From JAKAGZ01 sp964412105 (GTDB taxonomy: Bacteria > Bacteroidota > Ignavibacteria > Ignavibacteriales > Ignavibacteriaceae): DNA of 22,095 nucleotides. Location: NCBI GenBank assembly GCA_964412105.1, contig CAYPNM010000048.1:1-22095 (forward strand). Direction: 5' to 3'. Below, piece by piece: positions 7,104 through 13,970 of the stretch. Position 1 is the first letter of the stretch. Each line of letters begins with the position of its first letter. Both the position numbers and the translations under genes were made by a program. The notes beneath the pieces are model-generated. The model was not told the origin of the DNA. It ran no database searches and worked only from the letters and a program-made list of their open reading frames with translations.

Positions 7104-8132
7104 ATGAAACTGGTTTCATTTTTAAATAATAATGAAGAAAGACTCGGCCTTTTTAACCAAAATAAAATTTATGATCTGCAAAAATCAGGGAAGGAATTAA
7201 ATATATCATTACCATCAACTATGGCAAAGTTTTTAAATGAATTTGAAGAACTTTTTCAACAAGCAGTAAAGGTCGACGAAGCTATCAAATCAGGTAGGTT
7301 AAAATCTGGTTTTGATAAAGACAAAATTAAATTGCTTGCACCTGTTCCTTATCCCACATCCTGCCGCGATGGTTATGCATTTCGCCAACACGTTGCAACA
7401 GCCAGAAGAAACCGCGGTGTGGAAATGATACCTGAATTTGATCAATTTCCCGTTTTTTATATTACAAACCATAATGCTATTATTGGAGAGGGAGATGTTA
7501 TAGTTGAAAAGGACCATTTAGAAAAACTGGATTTTGAACTCGAAGCATCTATTGTAATAAGTAAAAAAGGAAAAAATATCAAAGTAAAGGATGCAGATTC
7601 ATACATAGCTGGTTATATGATAATGAATGATCTTTCAGCCCGGGTATTACAAATGGAGGAAATGAAGTTAAATCTTGGACCGGCAAAAGGAAAGGATTTT
7701 GCTACTGTAATTGGTCCCTGGCTTGTAACAACTGATGAACTTGAAAAATACAAAATTGAAACTCCTTCAGGAAATAAATATGATCTTCGAATGACTGCTT
7801 CCCATAATGGAAGACAAATTTCAGATGGAAATATGAAAGATATGGATTGGACATTTGCTGAGTTAATTGAGCGTGCATCGTACGGAGTAGAACTTTATCC
7901 CGGAGATGTAATTGGGTCAGGCACAGTTGGAACGGGCTGTTATCTGGAATTAAATGGAACCCATGCAATTGAAGCAAAAGCCCAGGGGAAAGAATTTTCT
8001 CCGGTCTGGTTAAAGGAAGGTGATATAATTGAACTTGAAATTACTGGATTAGGAAAACTCTCTAATAAGATTGTAAAAGCTCCAAAAGATTATTCTATAC
8101 TCGATAAAAAGAAAATATCTCAAAAAAAATAA
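7104..8132 (+). CDS. fahA: Fumarylacetoacetate hydrolase family protein, probable fumarylacetoacetase
   Basis: Final step of homogentisate breakdown: fumarylacetoacetate plus water gives fumarate and acetoacetate. The 342-residue protein has an N-terminal domain (1-75) and the FAH catalytic fold. YAFRQHVATARRNRG carries His96, the probable catalytic histidine. LDFELEASIVI carries the metal-binding Glu145 and Glu147. NDLSARVLQ carries Asp176. GPAKGKDFATVIGPWLV and GDVIGSGTVGTGC follow as expected. It is shorter than the mammalian enzyme (about 420) and close to the bacterial short FAH type. GGAG at 7095-7098 lies five bases before ATG. It is 23 bases after the aminotransferase and 3 bases before the flavin-reductase-like gene, so co-transcription is likely. 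Other FAH-family activities, such as acylpyruvase, are possible, but the neighbours favour fumarylacetoacetase. Confidence 0.9.
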   Translation: MKLVSFLNNNEERLGLFNQNKIYDLQKSGKELNISLPSTMAKFLNEFEELFQQAVKVDEAIKSGRLKSGFDKDKIKLLAPVPYPTSCRDGYAFRQHVATARRNRGVEMIPEFDQFPVFYITNHNAIIGEGDVIVEKDHLEKLDFELEASIVISKKGKNIKVKDADSYIAGYMIMNDLSARVLQMEEMKLNLGPAKGKDFATVIGPWLVTTDELEKYKIETPSGNKYDLRMTASHNGRQISDGNMKDMDWTFAELIERASYGVELYPGDVIGSGTVGTGCYLELNGTHAIEAKAQGKEFSPVWLKEGDIIELEITGLGKLSNKIVKAPKDYSILDKKKISQKK

Positions 8133-8135
8133 AAT

Positions 8136-9119
8136 ATGCTTCATTATTTCCCCAAAGATTTAACTGTTCCCAAACTACATCAATTATTATTAGGAGGAAT
8201 TGGTCCACGACCAATCGCTCTTGTCTCGACGATTTCGGAAGACGGAATTTTAAATCTTACCCCCTTTTCCTTTTTTAATTGTTTTGGATCCAATCCGCCA
8301 ATTATTGCTTTTTCTCCTTCTAGAAGGGGAAAAGACAGCTCATTTAAAAATACGTATCTGAACCTTATGAACAATAAAGAGTGTGTTGTACAATCTGTTA
8401 CGTATTCAATGGTAAATCAGGTCAATCTTGCTTCAACAGAGTTTGCACCTGAGATTGATGAATTTTTAAAAAGTGGGTTAACTCCTATTGATTCCGATCT
8501 TGTAAAACCTAAAAGAGTTAAGGAATCTCCTTTTCAAATGGAGTGCTCAATGAGAGAGATGAGGAGTTTTGGGAATGGGGGTGCTTCTCCAAATATTGCT
8601 ATTTGCGAAGTACTCAAATTGCATATTTCTGAAGATATTGTAAAAAACGGAATTATACATCCGGATGATATTGACTTGGTTGGACGAATGTCTGCGAATT
8701 TTTATTCAAGAGCATCCGGTGATTCCATATTCGAGCTTGTGCAGCCAAAATATAATATTGGTGTGGGATATGATTCTTTACCAGCTTTTATAAAAGAATC
8801 ACATATTTATTCTGCTAACAATCTAGGCACATTTGGAACTTCGCAATCTATTCCTGCTGAATCCGATGTTGAAATATTTATAGAAGAATATCAAAATAAA
8901 AAAATAGAAAATTTTGAATCTTCAGAAGAAGCATTTTATCGATATCAACGGCATAATGATTTTGTAAAAATGTTAAAAATCGCTATATCTTTTGCGAAAG
9001 AAAACCATCCCAAAGCAAAAACCCTACTGGAATTAACTGCAAAGTGTGCTATTGAAAATAATGATTCCGATTTCGCATGGAAGGTAGCAATTTATGCAGG
9101 AAATATAAAAAGTAAATAG
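8136..9119 (+). CDS. Flavin reductase-like (FMN-binding split barrel) protein of the tyrosine cluster
   Basis: A 327-residue protein. The N-terminal 200 or so residues look like a flavin-reductase-like split barrel: GGIGPRPIALVSTISEDG (20-37), LTPFSFFNCFGSNPPIIAFSP, then a GRMSANFYSRASGD segment near residues 187-200 seen in relatives. A C-terminal part of about 85 residues is rich in Lys, Glu and Ala, probably helical, and carries no motif I recognise. It has no assigned step in tyrosine breakdown. The start is three bases after the fahA stop, and its own stop overlaps the ribosome-binding site of aacS, which ties it tightly to the operon. I recall similar proteins beside hmgA and fahA in Bacteroidota, but the function is unknown to me. 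An oxidoreductase or isomerase-like role on a pathway intermediate is speculation. Confidence 0.75.
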   Translation: MLHYFPKDLTVPKLHQLLLGGIGPRPIALVSTISEDGILNLTPFSFFNCFGSNPPIIAFSPSRRGKDSSFKNTYLNLMNNKECVVQSVTYSMVNQVNLASTEFAPEIDEFLKSGLTPIDSDLVKPKRVKESPFQMECSMREMRSFGNGGASPNIAICEVLKLHISEDIVKNGIIHPDDIDLVGRMSANFYSRASGDSIFELVQPKYNIGVGYDSLPAFIKESHIYSANNLGTFGTSQSIPAESDVEIFIEEYQNKKIENFESSEEAFYRYQRHNDFVKMLKIAISFAKENHPKAKTLLELTAKCAIENNDSDFAWKVAIYAGNIKSK

Positions 9120-9127
9120 GACTTGTT

Positions 9128-11098
9128 TTGAAAAAGCCACTTTGGACACCATCTAAAAACCGCATTAAAAACTCAAATATGTCTGCGTTTATGAAATATG
9201 TTCCCAGACATTTTAATAGAAAGATCGATACTTACGATGAGCTTTATAAATGGTCGGTAAATAAAACTGAAGAGTTCTGGAAATCGATTTGGGATGTATC
9301 CGGAGTAATTCATTCAAGAAAGTTCAAAAAGATTCTGTCCTCAGATCAAATGCCCGGAGCAAAATGGTTTGAGGGGGCAAAACTTAATTTTGCAGAAAAT
9401 CTTTTGAGATATAAAGATAACAGAGTAGCAATTATCAGTTCCAGAGAAGATCAACCGAATGTTAAATTAACATATAAACGATTGTATGAGAGCGTGGCTT
9501 CTTGTGCAATTGGACTAAAGAGGCTTGGAGTAAAAAAAGGAGACAGGGTTGCAGGCTTTGTACCAAATTATCCTGAGTCAATAGTAGCAATGCTTGCTAC
9601 AACTAGTCTGGGAGCACTGTGGTCCTCCTGTTCACCTGATTTTGGATTGAAGGGCGTTCTGGATAGATTTGGCCAAATCCGGCCCAAAGTTTTATTTGCA
9701 ATTGAAGAATATCAATATAATGGCAAAATAATAAACTGCAGAGAAAAAATTCAGCAAATAACTGAAGAAATACCGGATATCCAAACTGTTGTATTACTTG
9801 AAAGATTTTATGATTTTAAGACTAAGGGTGCTAAACAAAATAGATTGAATAAAAAGCATAAGTCTTTATATTTTAAAGATTTAATAAATTTATCTGCTAA
9901 AGTGCTGAAATTTGTCCAATTACCTTTTGATCACCCTGTTTATGTAATGTACTCATCAGGAACCACAGGGATTCCCAAATGTATTGTACACGGTGCAGGA
10001 GGCACCTTGCTCCAGCATTATAAGGAGCACGCTTTGCATACCAATCTCAAGAGAGGCGATGTAATTACGTATTTTACCACCTGTGGCTGGATGATGTGGA
10101 ATTGGCTGGTTAGTGCTTTGCAAATAGGTGCTGCAATCTTTCTGTATGACGGGAGTCCAGTATATCCTGACACAAAGATTCTTTGGAGGAAAATCGAAGC
10201 AGAAAAAATTAGTGTATTCGGTACCAGCCCTAAATTCTTAACAATTTCTCAAAAAAGTAAAATAGTTCCCGGAAAAAAATTTAATCTTTCATCCCTAAAA
10301 GCTATTTTATCAACAGGTTCACCTTTATCCGCTGAAAATTTCAAATATGTCTATAAAAATGTGAAAAAAGATATTCAGCTATCTTCAATATCAGGCGGTA
10401 CAGATATTATTTCGTGCTTTATGTTAGGTAATCCAATATTGCCAGTGTTTTCGGAAGAAATTCAATGTAGAGGACTCGGAATGAAAGTTGAGTCATTCGA
10501 TGAAAATGGAAAGCCATTAATTGGAGAAAAGGGAGAACTTGTATGTACTAAACCATTTCCGTCAATGCCTGTATTTTTCTGGAATGATCCAGATGGTAAA
10601 AAATATAAATCAGCATATTTTGAAAGATATCCGGGTGTATGGCTTCATGGTGATTTTATAAAAATTACTGAGCGAGGTGGAATTATAGTATATGGCAGAT
10701 CAGATGCAACTTTAAATCCTGGCGGCGTGAGGATAGGAACCGCAGAGATCTATCGGATTGTCGAAGCAATGGATGAAATAGCTGATAGTCTTGTGATTGG
10801 CCAGGAATGGGAAAATGATGTCAGAATAATCCTGTTTATCGTTCCGAAAAGCGGGATAAATCTTAGCCCTAATCTGAATGATAAAATCAAAATGAATATC
10901 AGGAATTCTGCAACTCCAAGGCATGTACCATCTAAGATTATTGAAATTAAAGAAGTGCCAAGAACCATAAGCGGCAAGAAAGTAGAAATTGCTGTAAGTC
11001 GTCTGATTAATGGGCAAAAAATTGATAACAAAGATGCTCTTATTAATCCGGATTCTCTCCGGCAATTTTTGGAATTAAGGCCTGTTTTATTTAAGTAA
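9128..11098 (+). CDS. aacS: Acetoacetyl-CoA synthetase
   Basis: ANL-family acyl-CoA ligase joining acetoacetate and CoA with ATP. The 656-residue length is right for this enzyme. Features in order are the ACS N-terminal segment (PGAKWFEGAKLNFAENLL, 76-93), the ATP loop YSSGTTGIPK (275-284), TCGWMMWNW (318-326), the subfamily-typical GGTDIISCFMLGNP followed by QCRGLGM, and the catalytic lysine region TISGKKVE with Lys617 near the C-terminus. The start is TTG 9128: KKPLWTPSKNRIKNSNM matches the usual N-terminus, while the first ATG would lose it. AGGA at 9118-9121 overlaps the upstream stop, suggesting translational coupling. Acetoacetate is the FahA product, so AacS salvages it as acetoacetyl-CoA for thiolysis or synthesis, replacing a CoA-transferase. 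Acetyl-CoA synthetase is a less likely alternative. Confidence 0.94.
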   Translation: MKKPLWTPSKNRIKNSNMSAFMKYVPRHFNRKIDTYDELYKWSVNKTEEFWKSIWDVSGVIHSRKFKKILSSDQMPGAKWFEGAKLNFAENLLRYKDNRVAIISSREDQPNVKLTYKRLYESVASCAIGLKRLGVKKGDRVAGFVPNYPESIVAMLATTSLGALWSSCSPDFGLKGVLDRFGQIRPKVLFAIEEYQYNGKIINCREKIQQITEEIPDIQTVVLLERFYDFKTKGAKQNRLNKKHKSLYFKDLINLSAKVLKFVQLPFDHPVYVMYSSGTTGIPKCIVHGAGGTLLQHYKEHALHTNLKRGDVITYFTTCGWMMWNWLVSALQIGAAIFLYDGSPVYPDTKILWRKIEAEKISVFGTSPKFLTISQKSKIVPGKKFNLSSLKAILSTGSPLSAENFKYVYKNVKKDIQLSSISGGTDIISCFMLGNPILPVFSEEIQCRGLGMKVESFDENGKPLIGEKGELVCTKPFPSMPVFFWNDPDGKKYKSAYFERYPGVWLHGDFIKITERGGIIVYGRSDATLNPGGVRIGTAEIYRIVEAMDEIADSLVIGQEWENDVRIILFIVPKSGINLSPNLNDKIKMNIRNSATPRHVPSKIIEIKEVPRTISGKKVEIAVSRLINGQKIDNKDALINPDSLRQFLELRPVLFK

Positions 11099-11145
11099 TT
11101 ATTAAGTTATTTTATAATTAAAGAAATTATCAACAGAGGGTATAA

Positions 11146-11487
11146 ATGGATATTGTTCAGGAAATTGAAGGGGATGTTATCATTCAAAACGTGAATCTGA
11201 AAAGAGCTACTTATAATGAAGCAGAGAGCCTTAAAACTAATTTGGAGAAAGATTTTAACGATGGAATGAAAAAGATAGTAGTTGATCTCTCAAAGTGTAA
11301 ATATATGGATTCCACTTTTCTTGGTGCCCTTGTCCAGGAATTAAAAAATTTCTCATTAAAAGGAGGAAAATTAAGGTTGGCTGGGGTGCATGCAGAAGTT
11401 GAGGTGCTGCTTAATATGACCGGAATGCACCGGGTCTTTTCCATCTTTAAAACAAGGGAAGAAGCTGTTGCTAGCTTTAAGGAATAG
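11146..11487 (+). CDS. STAS-domain protein, anti-sigma factor antagonist type
   Basis: A 113-residue single STAS domain of the SpoIIAA/RsbV kind. The segment KIVVDLSKCKYMDSTFLGALV carries the conserved Asp55-Ser56, where Ser56 is the expected phosphorylation site, and is followed by LRLAGVHAEVEVLLNMTGM and a terminal helix. Such proteins bind an anti-sigma kinase when dephosphorylated and so release a sigma factor or another partner. No partner kinase (RsbW-like) or PP2C phosphatase is visible nearby, so the partner lies elsewhere. AGAGGG at 11135-11140 is a good ribosome-binding site. It starts 47 bases after aacS with no terminator seen, so it may share the upstream transcript. A functional link with tyrosine catabolism is not evident. 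Confidence 0.85.
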   Translation: MDIVQEIEGDVIIQNVNLKRATYNEAESLKTNLEKDFNDGMKKIVVDLSKCKYMDSTFLGALVQELKNFSLKGGKLRLAGVHAEVEVLLNMTGMHRVFSIFKTREEAVASFKE

Positions 11488-11504
11488 GAATTGCTGAGCT
11501 AATC

Positions 11505-12557
11505 ATGAGAAGGATAATTTTTCTTTTAATTTCTCCGGCATTATTGTTCTATTATGGCTCTGCTCAGACTAAGCCTACTGTTGTTAAGGGCAGGGTTCTT
11601 GAATATGAAACAGGAAAACCCCTTGAAAATGTTAATGTTTTTGCTTCCGGAACAACATGGGGAACAACAACAAATGAATCTGGATTTTTTCAAATAAAAA
11701 ACCTTCCTCCTGGCAATCACGAAATTGTCGCATCTATGATCGGTTATGAATCTCAAACAAAGGTAGTACAATTAAAAAGCGGTACAATTGTGGAATTAGA
11801 ATTTAAGCTGCCCGAAGCGCACTATGAATTGGAAGCCGTTACGGTTTCCGGTGAAGTTCCGACTGTTTGGAAAAATAATTACAAAATTTTTGAAAAGAGA
11901 TTTTTAGGTGCATCACAATTTGCGAATGATTGTATTATAAAAAATCCGGAAGTCCTTAATTTCACATGGACAAATAAACATCACCTTACAGCAAAAGCAG
12001 AAGAAACATTAAAAATTATAAATAAGGATTTAGGATACGAGATAAATTGTGTGTTAGTTAAATTTGATTGGGATGCTGAAGACTATCATGTTCAGGCAGC
12101 TGTTAGACCTTCATTTACCGAGTTAAAAGATTCCACAGGTACACAGAAAAAAACCTGGTTATATAATAGAAAAATTGCGTATGCAGGATCGATTGATAAT
12201 TTCCTTCAGGCCGTCAAAAACAAGAACCTGCAGGCAAATGGATTTCAGGTATATCAGGATTTGGCTCCACTTTCAGAAGTACCTTTAAAAAGGTTAAATC
12301 ATGTTATAGGACCTTTAGCAAGTAAATATAATAGCCAATATTTTCTTTCATTTTCAGGATACCTTAGAGTTCTGTATGTATTAAAAGATCCGGATAATCC
12401 GGAAGTCTCTTGGATTAAACTAACATATCCTACTGTTACTTTGGATTCTTATGGATACCCAATTGAGCCGTTACCTTTTGAAATTTATGGTTATTGGACA
12501 CATTTGGGGATGGCTGATATGCTTCCTAAATACTATTCGCCTAATGATACGTTGTAA
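11505..12557 (+). CDS. Secreted protein with carboxypeptidase-regulatory-like (CarboxypepD_reg) domain
   Basis: A 350-residue exported protein of unknown function. The N-terminus MRRIIFLLISPALLFYYGSA is a signal peptide with likely cleavage after Ala20 (GSA before QT). Residues 26-103 form a beta-sandwich of the CarboxypepD_reg-like type: VVKGRVLEYETGKPLENVNV, then GTTTNESGFFQIKNLPPGNH and SMIGYES. The remaining 240 or so residues are rich in Tyr, Trp and Lys and match no family I know. No TonB-dependent barrel follows, unlike SusC/TonB receptors where this domain is often N-terminal, and no C-terminal sorting domain is evident. It starts 17 bases after the STAS gene. Location is probably the periplasm or the inner face of the outer membrane. 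Its stop is seven bases from the stop of the convergent thioredoxin gene. Confidence 0.75.
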   Translation: MRRIIFLLISPALLFYYGSAQTKPTVVKGRVLEYETGKPLENVNVFASGTTWGTTTNESGFFQIKNLPPGNHEIVASMIGYESQTKVVQLKSGTIVELEFKLPEAHYELEAVTVSGEVPTVWKNNYKIFEKRFLGASQFANDCIIKNPEVLNFTWTNKHHLTAKAEETLKIINKDLGYEINCVLVKFDWDAEDYHVQAAVRPSFTELKDSTGTQKKTWLYNRKIAYAGSIDNFLQAVKNKNLQANGFQVYQDLAPLSEVPLKRLNHVIGPLASKYNSQYFLSFSGYLRVLYVLKDPDNPEVSWIKLTYPTVTLDSYGYPIEPLPFEIYGYWTHLGMADMLPKYYSPNDTL

Positions 12558-12564
12558 TTATTAA

Positions 12565-13380
12565 TTATATATATAGTGCACTTCCAAAGTCTCTTCTATG
12601 CTTTAAGGTGATTCCATTCTCCTCACCAAGATATTTGAAAATTGCTATGCAGGCCTTTCTGGCGCCGTCGTCATCCAATTTTCTGTCATTCCTTATTACC
12701 TCTATAAATTTGCTAAGTGCGGAATCAAAATTTTCGTTCATTAAGTCGTTTATAGCATCTATATATTTTTCCTTTTCAGGTGATTCAAATGTCAAAGATT
12801 TATACCTTTGCCTTGTAAGGAGAGAAGAAATTGTTTCTATCGATTCGACTAGTTCTGAAGTGTCTGGACTTTTATTAATACCTAAAATTAATTGAATTGA
12901 TTTATCAGTATCCTTAAATAAATAAATTTTTGCAAGCAATACTTTGGCTTCCGCCTCGTCAGTATTTTCCTTCAGTATTTTTTCAAGCAATTTTGCTGCT
13001 TTTGATTGATTCCCTTTTTCAATTAATTCTTTCGCTTCATTAAGTGTACTATGATTTTTGCTTGGAATCGCTTTTTTCAACCAGTCTTCAACCATATGTT
13101 CAGGTAATGCCCCAACAAACTCGTTTGCAACTTCACCATCGATAAATAGCTTTACATTGGGGATGCTTTTTATTCCAAACTCGGACGCAATTTCCTGATA
13201 ATTATCTGTGTTAAGTTTAGCTAGTTTCCATTCGCCCTTGTGTTTCTCAGCAAGTCTTTCCAGTGCAGGACCAAGTATTTTGCAGGGTCCACACCATTCA
13301 GCCCAGAAATCGACTAACACAGGAATCTTAAAACTTTCTTCAATTACTTCTTTTTGAAAATCGGATATATCGTAATTCAT
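12565..13380 (-). CDS. cnoX: Thioredoxin-TPR protein, CnoX/YbbN-like co-chaperone
   Basis: Residues 1-105 are a thioredoxin domain with WAEWCGPCK (Cys30 and Cys33) and the cis-proline in SIPNVKLF. Residues 115-271 are a TPR-like helical region ending in DDGARKACIAIFKYLG and RRDFGSALY, the layout of CnoX/YbbN, which protects and hands over unfolded proteins under oxidative stress. E. coli CnoX has lost the CGPC pair; here it is intact, so thiol-disulfide activity is likely, as in Caulobacter CnoX. I take ATG 13380 as start. A GTG at 13389 would add three residues; neither has a strong ribosome-binding site. The gene is single, convergent with the CarboxypepD-domain gene at seven bases. A TAnnTTTG-like box lies about 37 bases upstream (13417-13424). 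Confidence 0.88.
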   Translation of the reverse strand: MNYDISDFQKEVIEESFKIPVLVDFWAEWCGPCKILGPALERLAEKHKGEWKLAKLNTDNYQEIASEFGIKSIPNVKLFIDGEVANEFVGALPEHMVEDWLKKAIPSKNHSTLNEAKELIEKGNQSKAAKLLEKILKENTDEAEAKVLLAKIYLFKDTDKSIQLILGINKSPDTSELVESIETISSLLTRQRYKSLTFESPEKEKYIDAINDLMNENFDSALSKFIEVIRNDRKLDDDGARKACIAIFKYLGEENGITLKHRRDFGSALYI

Positions 13381-13416
13381 TTTTCCCACACTTATTATTT
13401 GTTGTTATTTGATGTA

Positions 13417-13424
13417 CAAAATTA
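13417..13424 (-). promoter_or_regulatory. Possible -7 box (TAnnTTTG type) for cnoX
   Basis: On the minus strand this reads TAATTTTG, matching TAnnTTTG of Bacteroidota-type housekeeping promoters, about 37 bases before the ATG. A TTTG lies upstream at 25-base spacing, longer than the usual 19-21, so the match is partial. Confidence 0.28.
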
Positions 13425-13611
13425 AAAATTGATTCTGAAATATTAAAAACAAAGTTGCGTTGAATAATCAATAATTTTCCAGCAGAGAAAAAGAGAGAAA
13501 ATAGTCTTTGTCCCTGTAATACTGATTTTGTTTCCATTAATTGCTTTTCTGATGCAATTATTCCTATCAACGTCTTCCTGAGAATAAAGCCTGTGTCCTG
13601 AATTCTTTTAA

Positions 13612-13669
13612 TGCGGATAAATAGGACCTTCTCTTTTATACATTCGAAGAGTGTAAATAGATATCCGCA
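13612..13669. repeat. 8-base inverted repeat with 42-base loop
   Basis: TGCGGATA (13612-13619) and TATCCGCA (13662-13669) are exact reverse complements. No stem continues outside or inside. It could be paired operator half-sites or chance. Confidence 0.3.
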
Positions 13670-13860
13670 AATTCTGAAGAATACTAATAGTGTAAACAGG
13701 GCTGTCCTTTTTATATCTTTAAAATACCAGCTATTTTGCCATTACCTGAGTTTAATTTTCATCAGAATTATAAACTTTTCGACCAAATCATTTCTGTTTT
13801 ATAGAATTAAGTGGACAAAATTGCTATCTAAGCGAAAATGCAACCCGGAATGCAAAATTA

Positions 13861-13874
13861 TGACTTGTGAGTCA
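13861..13874. promoter_or_regulatory. TGACT-N4-AGTCA dyad upstream of lpd
   Basis: TGACTTGTGAGTCA is a 5-base dyad about 97 bases before the lpd ATG. ATTTATGACTT just downstream (13885-13895) repeats part of the same word, and TTATGACTT occurs at both 13858 and 13887. This may be an operator for the lpd-lipB-E1-E2 unit. No regulator is identified. Confidence 0.3.
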
Positions 13875-13970
13875 TTTATCCGGCATTTATGACTTCCCGT
13901 AATTTCCATTTATATATTGAGTTGGTTATATTTAATGTTGTAGTCTAAAAAATGCAGGTTTTAAGCTAAA

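Larger units (their letters stand above)
13381..13970. other. Long intergenic region between cnoX and lpd
   Basis: 590 bases that should carry the promoters of both diverging units. The short open frames inside have no family features and poor codon character, so I call no gene. Visible elements are a TAnnTTTG-like box for cnoX (13417-13424, minus strand), an 8-base inverted repeat TGCGGATA/TATCCGCA (13612-13619 and 13662-13669), two AGTGTAAA words about 38 bases apart near 13650 and 13687, and a TGACT-TGTG-AGTCA dyad at 13861-13874. The region may also be a decayed gene. Confidence 0.5.

Noticed and set aside
10712..11065. Minus-strand open frame of 117 residues opposite aacS
   Set aside because: It lies fully within a conserved part of acetoacetyl-CoA synthetase and has no features of its own.
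13340..13570. Possible small gene upstream of cnoX (minus strand)
   Set aside because: It overlaps the cnoX start in another frame, has no recognisable motif and no ribosome-binding site.
13611..13892. Possible 93-residue gene before lpd
   Set aside because: The composition is that of translated AT-rich spacer (many Ile, Phe, Ser, Asn). There is no ribosome-binding site or family similarity, and it covers dyad elements.
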